Origin: Pseudomonas sp. ANT_J12
GTDB lineage: Bacteria; Pseudomonadota; Gammaproteobacteria; Pseudomonadales; Pseudomonadaceae
Length of the DNA: 64,000 nt
Reading direction: 5' to 3'
Assembly: GCF_008370045.1 (NCBI RefSeq)
Contig: NZ_VOBN01000011.1
Coordinates: 124,001 to 188,000 of the forward strand
Of this stretch, positions 50,795 through 60,425 are shown piece after piece. The notes under the pieces were generated by a model, which did no database searches, was not told the DNA's origin, and saw nothing but the letters and a program-made list of their open reading frames with translations. Within the stretch, counting starts at the first letter, position 1, and each line of letters begins with the position of its first letter. Made by a program: the position numbers and the translations under genes.

Positions 50795-51688
50795 ATGACC
50801 TTATCAAGCCGCGAGCAGGGTCAATATTTGGCGACTAGCGCTTCTGCTCAGCTCGTGTCCATAGCGCTTCAAAGAGATGATTGCATGTCCTTCGTTGACA
50901 AGTTCGTTGCTGAGATACTGACGCTTCAAGTCGCCCTGTATCACTCCCGTGCACGATTGGAGGCCAGGACTGATAGCGAGGCTTTGCATGACCTCAGGAT
51001 ATCTGTGAGGCGCATCCGGAGCCTCCTCCGACCGATGCGTTCGATGAGTGAGGTCACCGCGCTGAATAATGCTGCGGCGGAAGTGGGAAGGCTGACCACG
51101 CCGGCTCGCGATCTTGAGGTATTGATCGAAGAGCTAGAGGAGAGGGGCTTTCCTGACCTGGCGCAGTTCAGGAAAGCGCATCTGGATTCGGACTACTCCA
51201 AAATTCTAAAAAGCCCGGCTCTCAAGAACCTGTTCATTCACTTGGATGAGTGGCCTACAACCTTTCGCTCGGTTGAGGTCAACGGTGGTTTGAAGCATGT
51301 CCAGACTCAAATTGAAAAAGCGCTGACAAAGCAGATCGACCGATTGCATGCGGCGGTAGATGACGCTGAAAGTGATCGGCACGAGTTAAGAATCCTGGTC
51401 AAGCGAACTCGTTACCAGACAGAGGCTTTTCCCAAACTGTCACCGCTTTCGGGAAAAGCGGCGAGCTCTCTCAAAACCCTGCAATCGGCTTTGGGTGCCT
51501 GGCATGACCATTATCAGTGGTGCCAAAGGGCACTGATCGAATCTGACCTGCTCCCGCTGGAAAAGGTTTGGCAGCGCTGTGCAGCAACCGCACTCGAAAA
51601 AGCTGAGATCCAGTTAAAAAACTTGGCAGCACGGTTGCCAAAATCTTCGGGCAAAAAAAAGCTGCCTAAAGTGGCAGCGAAAGAATGA
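50795..51688 (+). CDS. CHAD-domain protein
   Basis: 297 aa, an all-helical CHAD domain with the conserved positively charged patches: EALHDLRISVRRIRSLLRP (H-x3-R-x3-R-x-R), GRLTTPARDLEVLIEEL (R-D), HELRILVKRTRYQTE and LQSALGAWHDHYQWCQ. CHAD proteins bind polyphosphate and are often near polyP or CYTH genes; none is adjacent. The C-terminal tail is lysine-rich (KSSGKKKLPKVAAKE). The ATG at 50795 follows a TTG in frame. Confidence 0.82.
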   Translation: MTLSSREQGQYLATSASAQLVSIALQRDDCMSFVDKFVAEILTLQVALYHSRARLEARTDSEALHDLRISVRRIRSLLRPMRSMSEVTALNNAAAEVGRLTTPARDLEVLIEELEERGFPDLAQFRKAHLDSDYSKILKSPALKNLFIHLDEWPTTFRSVEVNGGLKHVQTQIEKALTKQIDRLHAAVDDAESDRHELRILVKRTRYQTEAFPKLSPLSGKAASSLKTLQSALGAWHDHYQWCQRALIESDLLPLEKVWQRCAATALEKAEIQLKNLAARLPKSSGKKKLPKVAAKE

Positions 51689-51821
51689 GCGCGTTTTGAA
51701 TGGCCTGAGTATGGCGGGCAGAAAGTTACAAATCGATGATTGGTTTTTCCATCAATGCCAGCACCTTAAGACAGTTCAACCACAGGTCTGTTTATGCTGA
51801 TAGGCAAGGGGTGGGCTGCAT

Positions 51822-51947
51822 TTACACGATCTTCCAGTTTTTTTCGAACGCTTCGGCTTCGGCATAGCTGCGAAATTTGACGCACCATGCATCCATCCAC
51901 ACAAGCCAACCCTCGGGCGTGTTCGCTTCTTCGATTTTGATCAGCAT
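51822..51947 (-). CDS. 41-aa small Pseudomonas protein
   Basis: Reads MLIKIEEANTPEGWLVWM followed by a W/F-rich half (AWCVKFRSYAEAEAFEKNW...). The compact pattern (strand, W-rich strand, helix starting SYAEAEAF) matches a family of tiny Pseudomonas proteins I remember. AAGGA lies eight bases before the ATG at 51947. Function unknown. Confidence 0.55.
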   Translation of the reverse strand: MLIKIEEANTPEGWLVWMDAWCVKFRSYAEAEAFEKNWKIV

Positions 51948-52060
51948 CACGAGAATCCTTTCATGAGGTAGCTCGGGTCAATGACGAGCCTGAAAAGAGC
52001 TCGCACCCTTTCGAGGTCTAAGTATTGACTCAAGCGATACAGGGAATTGGGGGCTAGGTT

Positions 52061-52238
52061 TCATCTGATGGTTTTTCTCAGTGCCTCAATTCCCTTTCTG
52101 ACGGACTCGGTATTCAAGTCGAGCGTGGCGATAGCACCAAGGACGGTGCTTGAAACGCCAGTGGATCCCCTCTGATCGACCCACATCGTTATCGACTCAA
52201 TGGAACCACTCAAGCAATTCCGCCATTGCGGCGTTCAT
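52061..52238 (-). pseudogene. Possible frameshifted small gene
   Basis: GGAGG at 52246-52250 precedes ATG at 52238 and a short frame M-N-A-A-M-A-E-L-L-E-W-F-H-stop. In another frame the sequence continues as coding-like text (SIESITMWVDQRGSTGVSS, then LDLNTESVRKGIEALRK) to a stop at 52061. A single frameshift would join them into about 58 codons. Low certainty; apart from this the 51.95-52.49 kb gap shows nothing clear. Confidence 0.3.
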
Positions 52239-52489
52239 GCATTAACCTCCGCATTCCTTTTCACCTGCGAGCTGTTTGCTTGCTTGTATAGTTAGCTGGT
52301 CAGGAATAGATTCAACCTTTCAAGGATGCCATCTAGCCATCAGTCAAAGGGAAATTGCCGTGACTTACTCAAATTCGCTCGGTTACAACCCCTCCCTCTG
52401 ACCTCAGCGTCGACTATCGTTGCTGTTGGCTGCTAGTCAGCCACTAAGACGTTGCGAAGTTGCGCGTCAATCCAGTGAGGATTACCGAA

Positions 52490-52918
52490 TGCGAGTGATG
52501 ATTCTGGATGATGACCCCTGGATATCAGATCTTTTAAAACAGCTCGTGTTGAGCATCCGCCCGGTTGGCTCAACAAAGCGGTCTGGATCCCGCGCCGCTG
52601 CAAAGTGCCGCCCTGTTGCACCGCATGGGCGAACTCTGTGTGCTGTACCAAACTCAGAAATGGGAGAACCAGGGCAATAGCGTGACCGAAGAAACGCTCA
52701 CGCATGCTTTCCCTGATTTTGCAGCGCCTTTTGCCATTCGCTTGAAAGCAAGTTGGGGGTTACCAATGGTTCTACGTGAGCTGATAGGTGCTATCTATGC
52801 CTTGCCGCCCATGCAAGTCCGCCGCGAACAAGTGGTGATGCGCCTTGCCGCTGCCATCAACAACGGTGAGCCCGAAGCAGACATTGAAAGACTTCAACGA
52901 TTAGCCGGCTTGACCTAA
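52490..52918 (+). pseudogene. Receiver-HDOD response regulator with large internal deletion
   Basis: Starts MRVMILDDDPWISDLLKQLVLSIRP, the first 25 residues of a receiver domain (acidic DDD pocket). At about 52562 it shifts to another frame reading LAQQSGLDPAPLQSAALLHRMGELCVLYQ...VVMRLAAAINNGEPEADIERLQRLAGLT, the end of an HDOD domain. About 200 residues, including the phosphoacceptor and most of HDOD, are missing, and the parts are out of frame. Confidence 0.75.
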
Positions 52919-52982
52919 GCGTATTTGGGGCTTGCAGGTTGGACATCTCGCGGCCCCCCAACAGGGTTCGATCTTTAATATT

Positions 52983-53000
52983 GAAGGCTTAAAAGCCTTC
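52983..53000. promoter_or_regulatory. Hairpin GAAGGCTT-AA-AAGCCTTC upstream of kinase
   Basis: Perfect 8-base arms directly before the ribosome site (AAAGGGACAG) of the large kinase gene. It may fold in the mRNA leader or be a protein-binding palindrome. Confidence 0.4.
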
Positions 53001-53018
53001 TGCAAAGGGACAGAGCGG

Positions 53019-56000
53019 GTGAGAAAGCATAAGGTTTTTGCATTGAGCTGGGGGGTAGTTATCACTCTGGTTGTCGGGTTAGGGGCAAGCATTCTTGGCG
53101 GCTGGGCCCTTGAACGTACCAACGAGCAGCAGACTCAGGAAGCGATCATAGCGGCTACCGAAGAAGCCGCAGATGTTGTTTTGGCTCGCCTCAATCTTTA
53201 CCAATATGGATTGCGAGGCGCTCGTGGTGCGTTGCTGACAGCGGGTGAGAATGGTATCAGCCGCGAGGTTTTTGACCGCTATAACCAAACGCGCGACCTC
53301 GTTGCCGAGTTCCCTGGCGCGAGTGCCTTAGGCTTTATCAGGCGCGTGCCTGAACAGGATGAAAGCGAGTTTCTCAAGCACGCTCGAGCTGACAGCAAAG
53401 CTGACTTTTCTATTCGTCAATTTTCTCCCCATTCTGGCGAGCGTTACGTTGTCCAGTATGTTGAGCCGGTGGAGGGTAATCAGCCCGCCATTGGCTTGGA
53501 CATCGCTTCGGAAACATCGCGGCGAGAGGCGGCACAATCCGCGATACAAAGCGGTGTGCCACGGATCACTGGGCCCATCACGCTGATACAGGCCATAGGA
53601 AAACCGCAGCAGTCTTTCCTGGTGTTGATGCCCATCTTTCGCGGCGGAGTGACTCCGGCGACCGCTGCTGAACGAGAGGCAGCTGCTTTTGGCTGGAGCT
53701 ATGTTGTGTTGCAGACTGCGGAGGTGCTCAAAGGGCTTCGCATAGAAAATGAGACGGTGCATCTGCGATTGAGGGATATCACTGTCCCCGGGCAAGAGAA
53801 ACTGTTTTATGAAAGCAGTAACGACCCGACTAGCCCCCAAACGCAAGTGACCCACCGGCTGGAGCGTGACGTATACGGGAGGCGATGGCAAATTGAACTC
53901 GGCGCAAATCCATTGTTCATCCAGCGCTTGCATCAGGTTTCACCAACGCTCGTTCTGTTGATGGGCGGTTTGCTCACTCTTCTTCTGGCGACTCTGGCTG
54001 GTGTCGTGAGTGTCAGCCGTCAACGCAGACGTCAAATCTTTGCCGAGCAGGCAAGGTTGGCCGCCATCGTCGAAAGTTCGGCTGATGGCATTATTGGAAA
54101 AACACTCGATGGAGTCGTCACCAACTGGAACAAGGGCGCCGAGCATCTGTTTGGTTATACCGCCGAGGAGGCCGTCGGCCAGACGTTGATCAGCTTGATT
54201 GTTCCTGAGGAACTCGTAGCTGACGAAACCCATATCCTTACCAGCATAAGGGCAGGAGAGCGCATCACCAGTTTTGACACTCAACGCCGCCGAAAAGATA
54301 GTCGGCTGATCGATGTCTCCGCCAGCATCTCCCCCATTTATGACGAAGGTGGTCGTGTCATTGGCGCGTCCAAGACGTTGAGGGATATCTCGGCAAAAAA
54401 AGCAGCAGAGGCCCAAATTCTCGAGCTCAATTCTAACCTAGAGGAGCAGGTTGCGCAGCGAACGTCTGAGTTGCGACATCTAAATCTGTTGTTGGGTACC
54501 GTGCTGCGCTCGGCCACTGAAGTCTCGATAATTGCGACGGATCTCGATGGCGTTATCCGTGTGTTCAACAAAGGCGCCGAACATTTGTTGGGTTATGACG
54601 CCGATGAGGTAGTGGGCAAAAACACCCCGGCGCTCTTCCATATACCCGAAGACGTCGCTGCCCGTGGCGTAGAGTTGAGCGAGGAGTGCGCTCAGACAAT
54701 CGACGGTTTCCGTGTGTTTGCCCATAAACCTGAGCTTGAAGGCGCAGAAACCCGAGAGTGGACTTACATACGCAAGGATGGCTCGCGGTTTCCTGTCACG
54801 CTAGTGGTCACCTCCATGCGCGATGCCGATGGGGTATTGAGCGGTTACCTGGGTATTGCGGTAGACATCACAGAACGTAAAGCGGCAGAAAAGGAGCTGG
54901 CTGCGAGCCTTAAGGCGACACAGAAACAACGTAGTGAACTGATGGCGATCCATGATCAGTTGCTGATGGCTGCCGAAGTAGCAGAACTGGGCATCTGGTC
55001 TTGGACGTTGGCGGACAATTCCTTGCTGTGGAATGACCGCATGTTCGAGTTTTACGATCAGCCGCTGACATTGCGCAGTATCGGTCTGAGCTATGAGCAC
55101 TGGTACTCGCGTGTTCACCCCGAGGATGTCGTGGCTGCGGCTGCAAAGCTGAATGCCGCTGTTGAAGGTACTGATGTGTACGACACAATTTTCCGTGTCG
55201 TTAGTCCTGACGGTCAGATCCGCTTTATCCAAGCTGGTGCGCAAATTGAACGGGATTATGCTGGTGTGGCTTTGCGCGTGACGGGCATCAATCGGGACAT
55301 CACTGCCCAGCGCGAACTCGAGTCGCGCCTGCATTACGCCAAAGAACAGGCTGATGGGGCAAGTGCGGCTAAGTCTGCTTTTCTGGCTAACATGAGCCAT
55401 GAAATACGTACGCCAATGAATGCTGTGCTGGGTATGTTGCAGTTGGTTCAGAACACTGACCTGAATGATCGCCAGCTCGATTATGTGACCAAAGCGCAAA
55501 CCGCTGCGAAATCACTGCTGGGCTTGCTCAATGACATCCTCGATTACTCCAAGATTGAGGCGGGCAAACTGCAACTCGATGTGCATCCTTTCGAACTTGA
55601 ACCGGTCATGCGTGACCTCGCCGTTGTATTGGCAGGTAACCAAGGCGAGAAGGAGGTTGAGGTCATGTTCGACCTGGACTCCAATTTACCCAACGATCTG
55701 ATCGGCGATAGCCTGCGACTGCAACAGGTGCTGATCAATCTGGCGGGTAATGCCCTCAAGTTCACTCTCGAAGGCCAGGTCGTGGTCAGCGTTCAACAAC
55801 TGAAACGCACGGAAAATGCTGTGAGTTTGCGCATCGCCGTTTCTGATACCGGCATCGGTATCAGCCCGGAACAGCTTCAGCGTATTTTTGAAGGCTTCAC
55901 TCAGGCCGAGGCTTCAACTTCCCGACGTTTTGGAGGCACAGGCCTTGGCCTGGTGATCTGCAAGCGGTTAGTCACCTTGATGGGTGGTGAACTTCACGTA

Positions 56001-57563
56001 GAGAGCCAGCAGGGAGTCGGGAGTCGTTTCTGGTTCGATATCACTCTGGATGTAGCGCCAACGTCACTGTTGAGATCGGCCTGTACTGGAGTCGATGTGT
56101 CCTTACGGATTCTAGTCGTCGACGACAACGCCATGGCGGGTGAATTGCTGTTGCGAACCGTTCATGCATTGGGATGGAAAGCTGATCGCGTGAGTGGTGG
56201 CACGCAAGCGGTGGAATGGGTGAAGAAAGCCCAGGCGCTAGGTGAAGCCTACGACGTGGTGCTGATGGACTGGCGGATGTCCGATATGGATGGGCTAAGC
56301 GCTGCGCAATTGATCCATCAGCAGGGTAACGGTTTGCCACCTCCGATGGTCATTATGATCACTGCTTACGGCCGCGAAATATTGGCCGACGCCCACCATG
56401 CAGGAGACGCCCCCTTCGTGGGTTTTCTCACCAAACCTGTCACTCCCAAGCAGCTAGCCGACGCTGTTCAGCGAGCACTCAAGGGCAAAGACCTGCTGCA
56501 TTCCCCCCTCCCTCGGTCAACGGTTGACAGGCCACAGCGTCTGGCCGGGCTGCGACTATTGGTGGTGGAAGACAACATGCTCAATCGCCAGGTCGCCGAT
56601 GAGTTACTGACAAGGGAAGGCGCTCAGGTAACGCTGTCCGAAGGTGGGCTGGAAGGTGTGAGCAAGGTGATGAATGAGCGTGTGCCCTTCGACGTCGTAT
56701 TAATGGATATCCAGATGCCAGATATTGATGGCTTGGAGGCGACCCGTCGCATTCGATCGAATCCGCGCTTTGCAACGTTGCCGATTGTGGCGATGACCGC
56801 AAATGCCTCCAATACCGACCGTGAAGCCTGTCTTGCTGCGGGGATGAATGATCATGTCGGCAAACCTATAGACCTAGAGCAACTCGTCGTAACGTTGCTC
56901 TTTCAAGCGGGCTGTGAAGATGGCCAGGCATCTTTAACCGTGGGACAAGTCAATACAGGAGAAAGCGTTATAGAGTCTCGGTCATCAACTATTGACCGCT
57001 TTGGTGGTGACCTCGATTTGATCCGCAAGGTGCTACGTACCTTTGGCCCAGAGATGGAAAAACAACTTGTTCGGTTGCGCGATCAGATCCAGCGGCAAGA
57101 TGCTTCGGGGGCCGCTTTTGTGCTCCATACCATTAAAGGTAGCAGCGGCACCATGGGTGCCAAGGCGGTGTCGCAACTGGCCGGCAACCTGGAGCACACA
57201 CTAAAACACGGAGATGCAGAGTCTGTAGCGAGCCTCTTGGTCGACCCAACATGGTTTGACGAGTTGAGCAGGTTACTGCAACAAAGCCTTGAGCAAATGA
57301 ATGTCGATTTTGGCCAGAGCCTGCGTGTAAAAAGCAGTGCTGACGACGATTCCATGGCTCCGGCGCAATGGAAAGAGGCCCTAGAGGAGATTTTGTTGTT
57401 GTTGGAAGCGGGTAACCTTCAAGCCATAGAGCTTGCAGACGCATTGGCATCAAAAATGCCGCAATCCCTGCGCCCACAGTTCGACGAACTGGTTCTCAGG
57501 GTGCAGTCGCTAGACTTCTCAGCTGCGATGCCGATTGGTCATGACCTGTTGAGATCTGCCTGA
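53019..57563 (+). CDS. CHASE-PAS hybrid sensor histidine kinase
   Basis: 1514 aa inner-membrane sensor. One TM at the N-terminus, a periplasmic CHASE domain (FPGASALGFIRRVPEQDESEFLKHARAD; YVVQYVEPVEGNQPAIGLDIASE), a second TM (LVLLMGGLLTLLLATLAGVVSV), three PAS domains (AIVESSADGIIGKTLDGVVTNWNKGAEHLFGY; second with FNKGAEHLLGYDADEVVG; third PAS_3-like), HisKA (FLANMSHEIRTPMNAVLGML), HATPase (NALKFT, DTGIGIS, GGTGLGLVICKRL), two receivers (LVVDDNAMAGEL...LMDWRMSDMDG and LVVEDNMLNRQV...LMDIQMPDIDG) and an Hpt domain (LHTIKGSSGTMGA). GTG at 53019 has AAGGGA upstream; a TTG at 52932 is possible. It overlaps the REC-GGDEF gene by one base. Confidence 0.9.
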   Translation: MRKHKVFALSWGVVITLVVGLGASILGGWALERTNEQQTQEAIIAATEEAADVVLARLNLYQYGLRGARGALLTAGENGISREVFDRYNQTRDLVAEFPGASALGFIRRVPEQDESEFLKHARADSKADFSIRQFSPHSGERYVVQYVEPVEGNQPAIGLDIASETSRREAAQSAIQSGVPRITGPITLIQAIGKPQQSFLVLMPIFRGGVTPATAAEREAAAFGWSYVVLQTAEVLKGLRIENETVHLRLRDITVPGQEKLFYESSNDPTSPQTQVTHRLERDVYGRRWQIELGANPLFIQRLHQVSPTLVLLMGGLLTLLLATLAGVVSVSRQRRRQIFAEQARLAAIVESSADGIIGKTLDGVVTNWNKGAEHLFGYTAEEAVGQTLISLIVPEELVADETHILTSIRAGERITSFDTQRRRKDSRLIDVSASISPIYDEGGRVIGASKTLRDISAKKAAEAQILELNSNLEEQVAQRTSELRHLNLLLGTVLRSATEVSIIATDLDGVIRVFNKGAEHLLGYDADEVVGKNTPALFHIPEDVAARGVELSEECAQTIDGFRVFAHKPELEGAETREWTYIRKDGSRFPVTLVVTSMRDADGVLSGYLGIAVDITERKAAEKELAASLKATQKQRSELMAIHDQLLMAAEVAELGIWSWTLADNSLLWNDRMFEFYDQPLTLRSIGLSYEHWYSRVHPEDVVAAAAKLNAAVEGTDVYDTIFRVVSPDGQIRFIQAGAQIERDYAGVALRVTGINRDITAQRELESRLHYAKEQADGASAAKSAFLANMSHEIRTPMNAVLGMLQLVQNTDLNDRQLDYVTKAQTAAKSLLGLLNDILDYSKIEAGKLQLDVHPFELEPVMRDLAVVLAGNQGEKEVEVMFDLDSNLPNDLIGDSLRLQQVLINLAGNALKFTLEGQVVVSVQQLKRTENAVSLRIAVSDTGIGISPEQLQRIFEGFTQAEASTSRRFGGTGLGLVICKRLVTLMGGELHVESQQGVGSRFWFDITLDVAPTSLLRSACTGVDVSLRILVVDDNAMAGELLLRTVHALGWKADRVSGGTQAVEWVKKAQALGEAYDVVLMDWRMSDMDGLSAAQLIHQQGNGLPPPMVIMITAYGREILADAHHAGDAPFVGFLTKPVTPKQLADAVQRALKGKDLLHSPLPRSTVDRPQRLAGLRLLVVEDNMLNRQVADELLTREGAQVTLSEGGLEGVSKVMNERVPFDVVLMDIQMPDIDGLEATRRIRSNPRFATLPIVAMTANASNTDREACLAAGMNDHVGKPIDLEQLVVTLLFQAGCEDGQASLTVGQVNTGESVIESRSSTIDRFGGDLDLIRKVLRTFGPEMEKQLVRLRDQIQRQDASGAAFVLHTIKGSSGTMGAKAVSQLAGNLEHTLKHGDAESVASLLVDPTWFDELSRLLQQSLEQMNVDFGQSLRVKSSADDDSMAPAQWKEALEEILLLLEAGNLQAIELADALASKMPQSLRPQFDELVLRVQSLDFSAAMPIGHDLLRSA

Positions 57564-58510
57564 TGGAACAATCAATGGAAACCTGGCTACCGCATTCCTT
57601 TAACCGTCCAAAACTCCTTATTGTCGACGACCAACCGACTAACATCCGGGTACTGCATGAGCTATTTCGTGAGGACTGTGATGTTTTCATGGCCACCAGC
57701 GGTGAGCAGGCAATCAGCGTATGCCAGACCCAGCTACCTGATTTGATTCTTCTGGACGTGGTCATGGAGGGCATGGACGGGCATGAAGTATGCCGTCGAC
57801 TCCAGGTTGATCCTGCGACTCGGGGCATCCCCATCATTTTCATTACCGCACAGCAGCAGGAGTCAGATGAAGTGCTAGGTCTGGAGCTTGGCGCGGTGGA
57901 CTTCATCACCAAACCCATCAATCCGGTCATTGTTAAAGCACGGGTACGAACACATCTAACCCTGAAACTACAAAGCGATCTGCTGCGTTCCATGGCGTTG
58001 ATAGATGGTCTTACTGGGGTGGCCAATCGACGCAAATTTAATGAGGACATATTGGCGGATTGGCGTCTGTGCTTTCGAGAGCAAAAGCCGCTATCGCTCA
58101 TTTTGGTGGATGTCGACTATTTCAAACGCTACAACGACCAGTACGGGCACCAGGCTGGAGATGGCTGCTTGAAATCCATTGCTCAAGCGTTATCTGAAAC
58201 GGTTAGACGGCCCTACGACCTAGTCGCTCGGTATGGTGGCGAAGAGTTCGCCTGCGTTCTGCCCAATACCGTTCTTTCGGGTGCGGTCGACATTGCAGAA
58301 AGAATGCAAAAGCGTGTCCGATCGCTGGGCATCGAGCATTCTGCTTCTGATGTCGATCGCGTGATGACTATCTCTCTAGGCGTGGCAACATTGACGCCTA
58401 CTGGCGAACAAGGATTCGAGGCTTTGATAGAAGCTGCGGACAAGCAACTCTACGAAGCTAAGAACGCGGGTAGGGCGCGGGTATGTTCATCTGTGATGTC
58501 ATCCAGTTGA
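57563..58510 (+). CDS. Response regulator with GGDEF diguanylate cyclase domain
   Basis: 315 aa. Receiver LLIVDDQPTNIRVLHELF...LILLDVVMEGMDGHEVCR...ITKPINP, linker, then GGDEF domain ALIDGLTGVANRRKFNE, LILVDVDYFKRYNDQYGHQAGD and VARYGGEEFACVLP. The active-site motif is GGEEF and an RxxD I-site (RPYD) lies five residues before it, so product-inhibited c-di-GMP synthesis is expected. Its ATG overlaps the kinase stop (TGATG), so it is most likely the output partner of the upstream hybrid kinase, receiving phosphate through that protein's Hpt domain. Confidence 0.92.
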   Translation: MEQSMETWLPHSFNRPKLLIVDDQPTNIRVLHELFREDCDVFMATSGEQAISVCQTQLPDLILLDVVMEGMDGHEVCRRLQVDPATRGIPIIFITAQQQESDEVLGLELGAVDFITKPINPVIVKARVRTHLTLKLQSDLLRSMALIDGLTGVANRRKFNEDILADWRLCFREQKPLSLILVDVDYFKRYNDQYGHQAGDGCLKSIAQALSETVRRPYDLVARYGGEEFACVLPNTVLSGAVDIAERMQKRVRSLGIEHSASDVDRVMTISLGVATLTPTGEQGFEALIEAADKQLYEAKNAGRARVCSSVMSSS

Positions 58511-58623
58511 GGAGTTTTTCCGCTGCTAATTGCATTTTTGGTTGGCGCTACTGGTTTGGTGCATTGGGTTATATGTGCGAGTGGAAACGCTCTGGTGCGC
58601 TAACCCGTCAAGATAAGATGCAT

Positions 58624-59076
58624 TCAGATTTTGTATTGCAATTGAGCCAGTTGGATCTTCAACTGTGAGACTTCAGCTTCCAGTTCGCGAACGCGCTCGC
58701 TAGTATCAACTTGGGCGCTGACGTCCTTCTGGATACCGATGTAGTAAGTGAGATGGTCTGCGTCGTTGAATACTGGGGTAATCGACAGTTCATTCCAGAA
58801 GGCACTACCGTCCTTGCGATAATTGCGAATGATTTGTCGGCAGGGGTGACGGTTTCTTATCGCTTCTCGGATTGCTGCCAAGCCGGTTTGGTCACGGTCA
58901 TCACCCTGCAGGAAACGGCAGTCCTGATACAGGATGTCGTCAAGGCCGTATCCAGTGAGACGCTGGAAGGCAGGGTTAGCGTAGATCAGGATGTTCTCGT
59001 CGCCTTCCTGCTCTGCCACCACGATGCCATCGTTGGATGCCTCAATCACCAGTTTTAGCAGTTCTGCGTTGATCAT
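58624..59076 (-). CDS. Short LOV-domain blue-light receptor
   Basis: 150 aa. The LOV core has NDGIVVAEQEGDENILIYANPAFQRLTGY and YQDCRFLQGDDRDQ with the photoactive Cys53, then NYRKDGSAFWNELSITPVF and YYIGIQKDVSAQ (flavin-contacting Asn and Gln). It is nearly collinear with the P. putida PpSB1/PpSB2-LOV proteins, which are 'short' LOVs without an effector domain. The C-terminal helix (ERVRELEAEVSQLKIQLAQLQYKI) is a coiled coil for dimerisation. Partner proteins are unknown; a separate histidine kinase gene is next to it on the same strand. Confidence 0.92.
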   Translation of the reverse strand: MINAELLKLVIEASNDGIVVAEQEGDENILIYANPAFQRLTGYGLDDILYQDCRFLQGDDRDQTGLAAIREAIRNRHPCRQIIRNYRKDGSAFWNELSITPVFNDADHLTYYIGIQKDVSAQVDTSERVRELEAEVSQLKIQLAQLQYKI

Positions 59077-59285
59077 TTTTTGAACCCAATTGAATAGGAC
59101 ATCAGTCTAGAACAACCTGGCGCATCTGAGCGCTTTCTAGAAATCGCTGGCTTTTTTTCTGCTTTTGCCCTTGTTGGACTGGGCGAAGGCCCGTTCTGCT
59201 CAACTGCGCAGTCTTAATGGTTGCTGACACTTAGGCTGAGCAGTCGTTGGATCCCCTTTGCCGGCGCACAATGCTTGAGTGCTGG

Positions 59286-60425
59286 TCATTTATCTTGATC
59301 CCTCCCTAAAGGGATTTTCACAAAAAAAGTGGTTCCTTGCGCTCTGTTGGACGCCACATCTAAAGTTCCCGAGTGCGCGGTCACGATCTCCGAAGCTATG
59401 TACAGACCTAGGCCTAGGCCGGTGCTAGGGCCTAGCTCAAGTGAGGTGTTCTGAGAGAAGCGAGCCATAGGATTAAAGATGAAGGGCAAAGTATCTTCCG
59501 GTATAGGCTCCCCGAAATTATGGACGGAGAAAACGACGCTGCCGCCTGTTACCTCCAGTGAAACCCTGATCGGAAACTGCAGATCACCATGCTGCACAGC
59601 ATTACTGAGCAGGTTAGAAAAAACTTGCTCCATGCGGGCGCCATCGAATTCACCGCGAGCTAATGTACCCGCTGTCAAGATGATATCCGCGCTTGGATGA
59701 AAGGTTCGGATCTCTTCAACTATGCGTGTGCATCGTGGCAATAGGTCGATATTCTCCTTTTTGACGGGAATCCCCGGGCCCATTTGGCAGCGGGTAAGAT
59801 CTAGCAAGTCGTCGACGATCTGGCTGGCTCGTCTGACACTGGTGTATATCCCCAATGCAATTTTACTCTTACGTGCTCCTAGATCATTCGAGCGCCGCAA
59901 AACATCGGAACCCAGCAAAATGGCACCCAGTGGCGTGCGCAAATCATGGCCAAGGATGCCTAAAAAAACGTTGCGTGACGCCTCTACTGCACGCGAGTAG
60001 CTAGCAATAGATTCTGCGAGCGCTTGGTCTATGGCTTCGTTGAAGCGGATCATATCGTCCACTTCCAAAACTGTCCCTGCCTTCATCCGACCCAGCCATT
60101 GACTTAGAACGCTCGACCTAAGTGCACGATACTCAGAAACCATTTGATCCAGCGTGAAACCCGCCATTAAACGAGTCACCGCATGGGTTTCGGCAGCAGT
60201 CTCCAACTCCTCCGTAGGTGCATTGCCGTGGGCCTTGGCTATTTGCTCTTGGGCGGACTGGTATGTGCGCAGGTCTAGCGCAATAGCTCGCAGCATCTGT
60301 TCTGCATGATCCCGCAATGCTTTGGAATCCAGTGCTTCGCCGGGTACCTCAATGGTTCGAGCGAAGTCTTCCCAAGCTTGCAGAATCGGCTCAAGGTTCT
60401 TGATGATGAAGTCAGACAGGCGCAT
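59286..60425 (-). CDS. RsbRD-type sensor histidine kinase
   Basis: 379 aa soluble kinase. The N-terminal 130 residues form an RsbRD_N/RsbU-like globin-fold input domain (LSDFIIKNLEPILQAWEDFARTI...AVTRLMAGFTLDQMVSEYRALRSSVLSQWL). HisKA follows with GILGHDLRTPLGAILLGSDVL, then HATPase (NLLSNAVQHG, GLGLGLYIASEIVTAH). No receiver or membrane segment. It lies 209 bases upstream of the LOV gene on the same strand, so a light-linked function is possible but unproven. No response regulator is adjacent. Confidence 0.87.
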   Translation of the reverse strand: MRLSDFIIKNLEPILQAWEDFARTIEVPGEALDSKALRDHAEQMLRAIALDLRTYQSAQEQIAKAHGNAPTEELETAAETHAVTRLMAGFTLDQMVSEYRALRSSVLSQWLGRMKAGTVLEVDDMIRFNEAIDQALAESIASYSRAVEASRNVFLGILGHDLRTPLGAILLGSDVLRRSNDLGARKSKIALGIYTSVRRASQIVDDLLDLTRCQMGPGIPVKKENIDLLPRCTRIVEEIRTFHPSADIILTAGTLARGEFDGARMEQVFSNLLSNAVQHGDLQFPIRVSLEVTGGSVVFSVHNFGEPIPEDTLPFIFNPMARFSQNTSLELGPSTGLGLGLYIASEIVTAHSGTLDVASNRAQGTTFFVKIPLGRDQDK

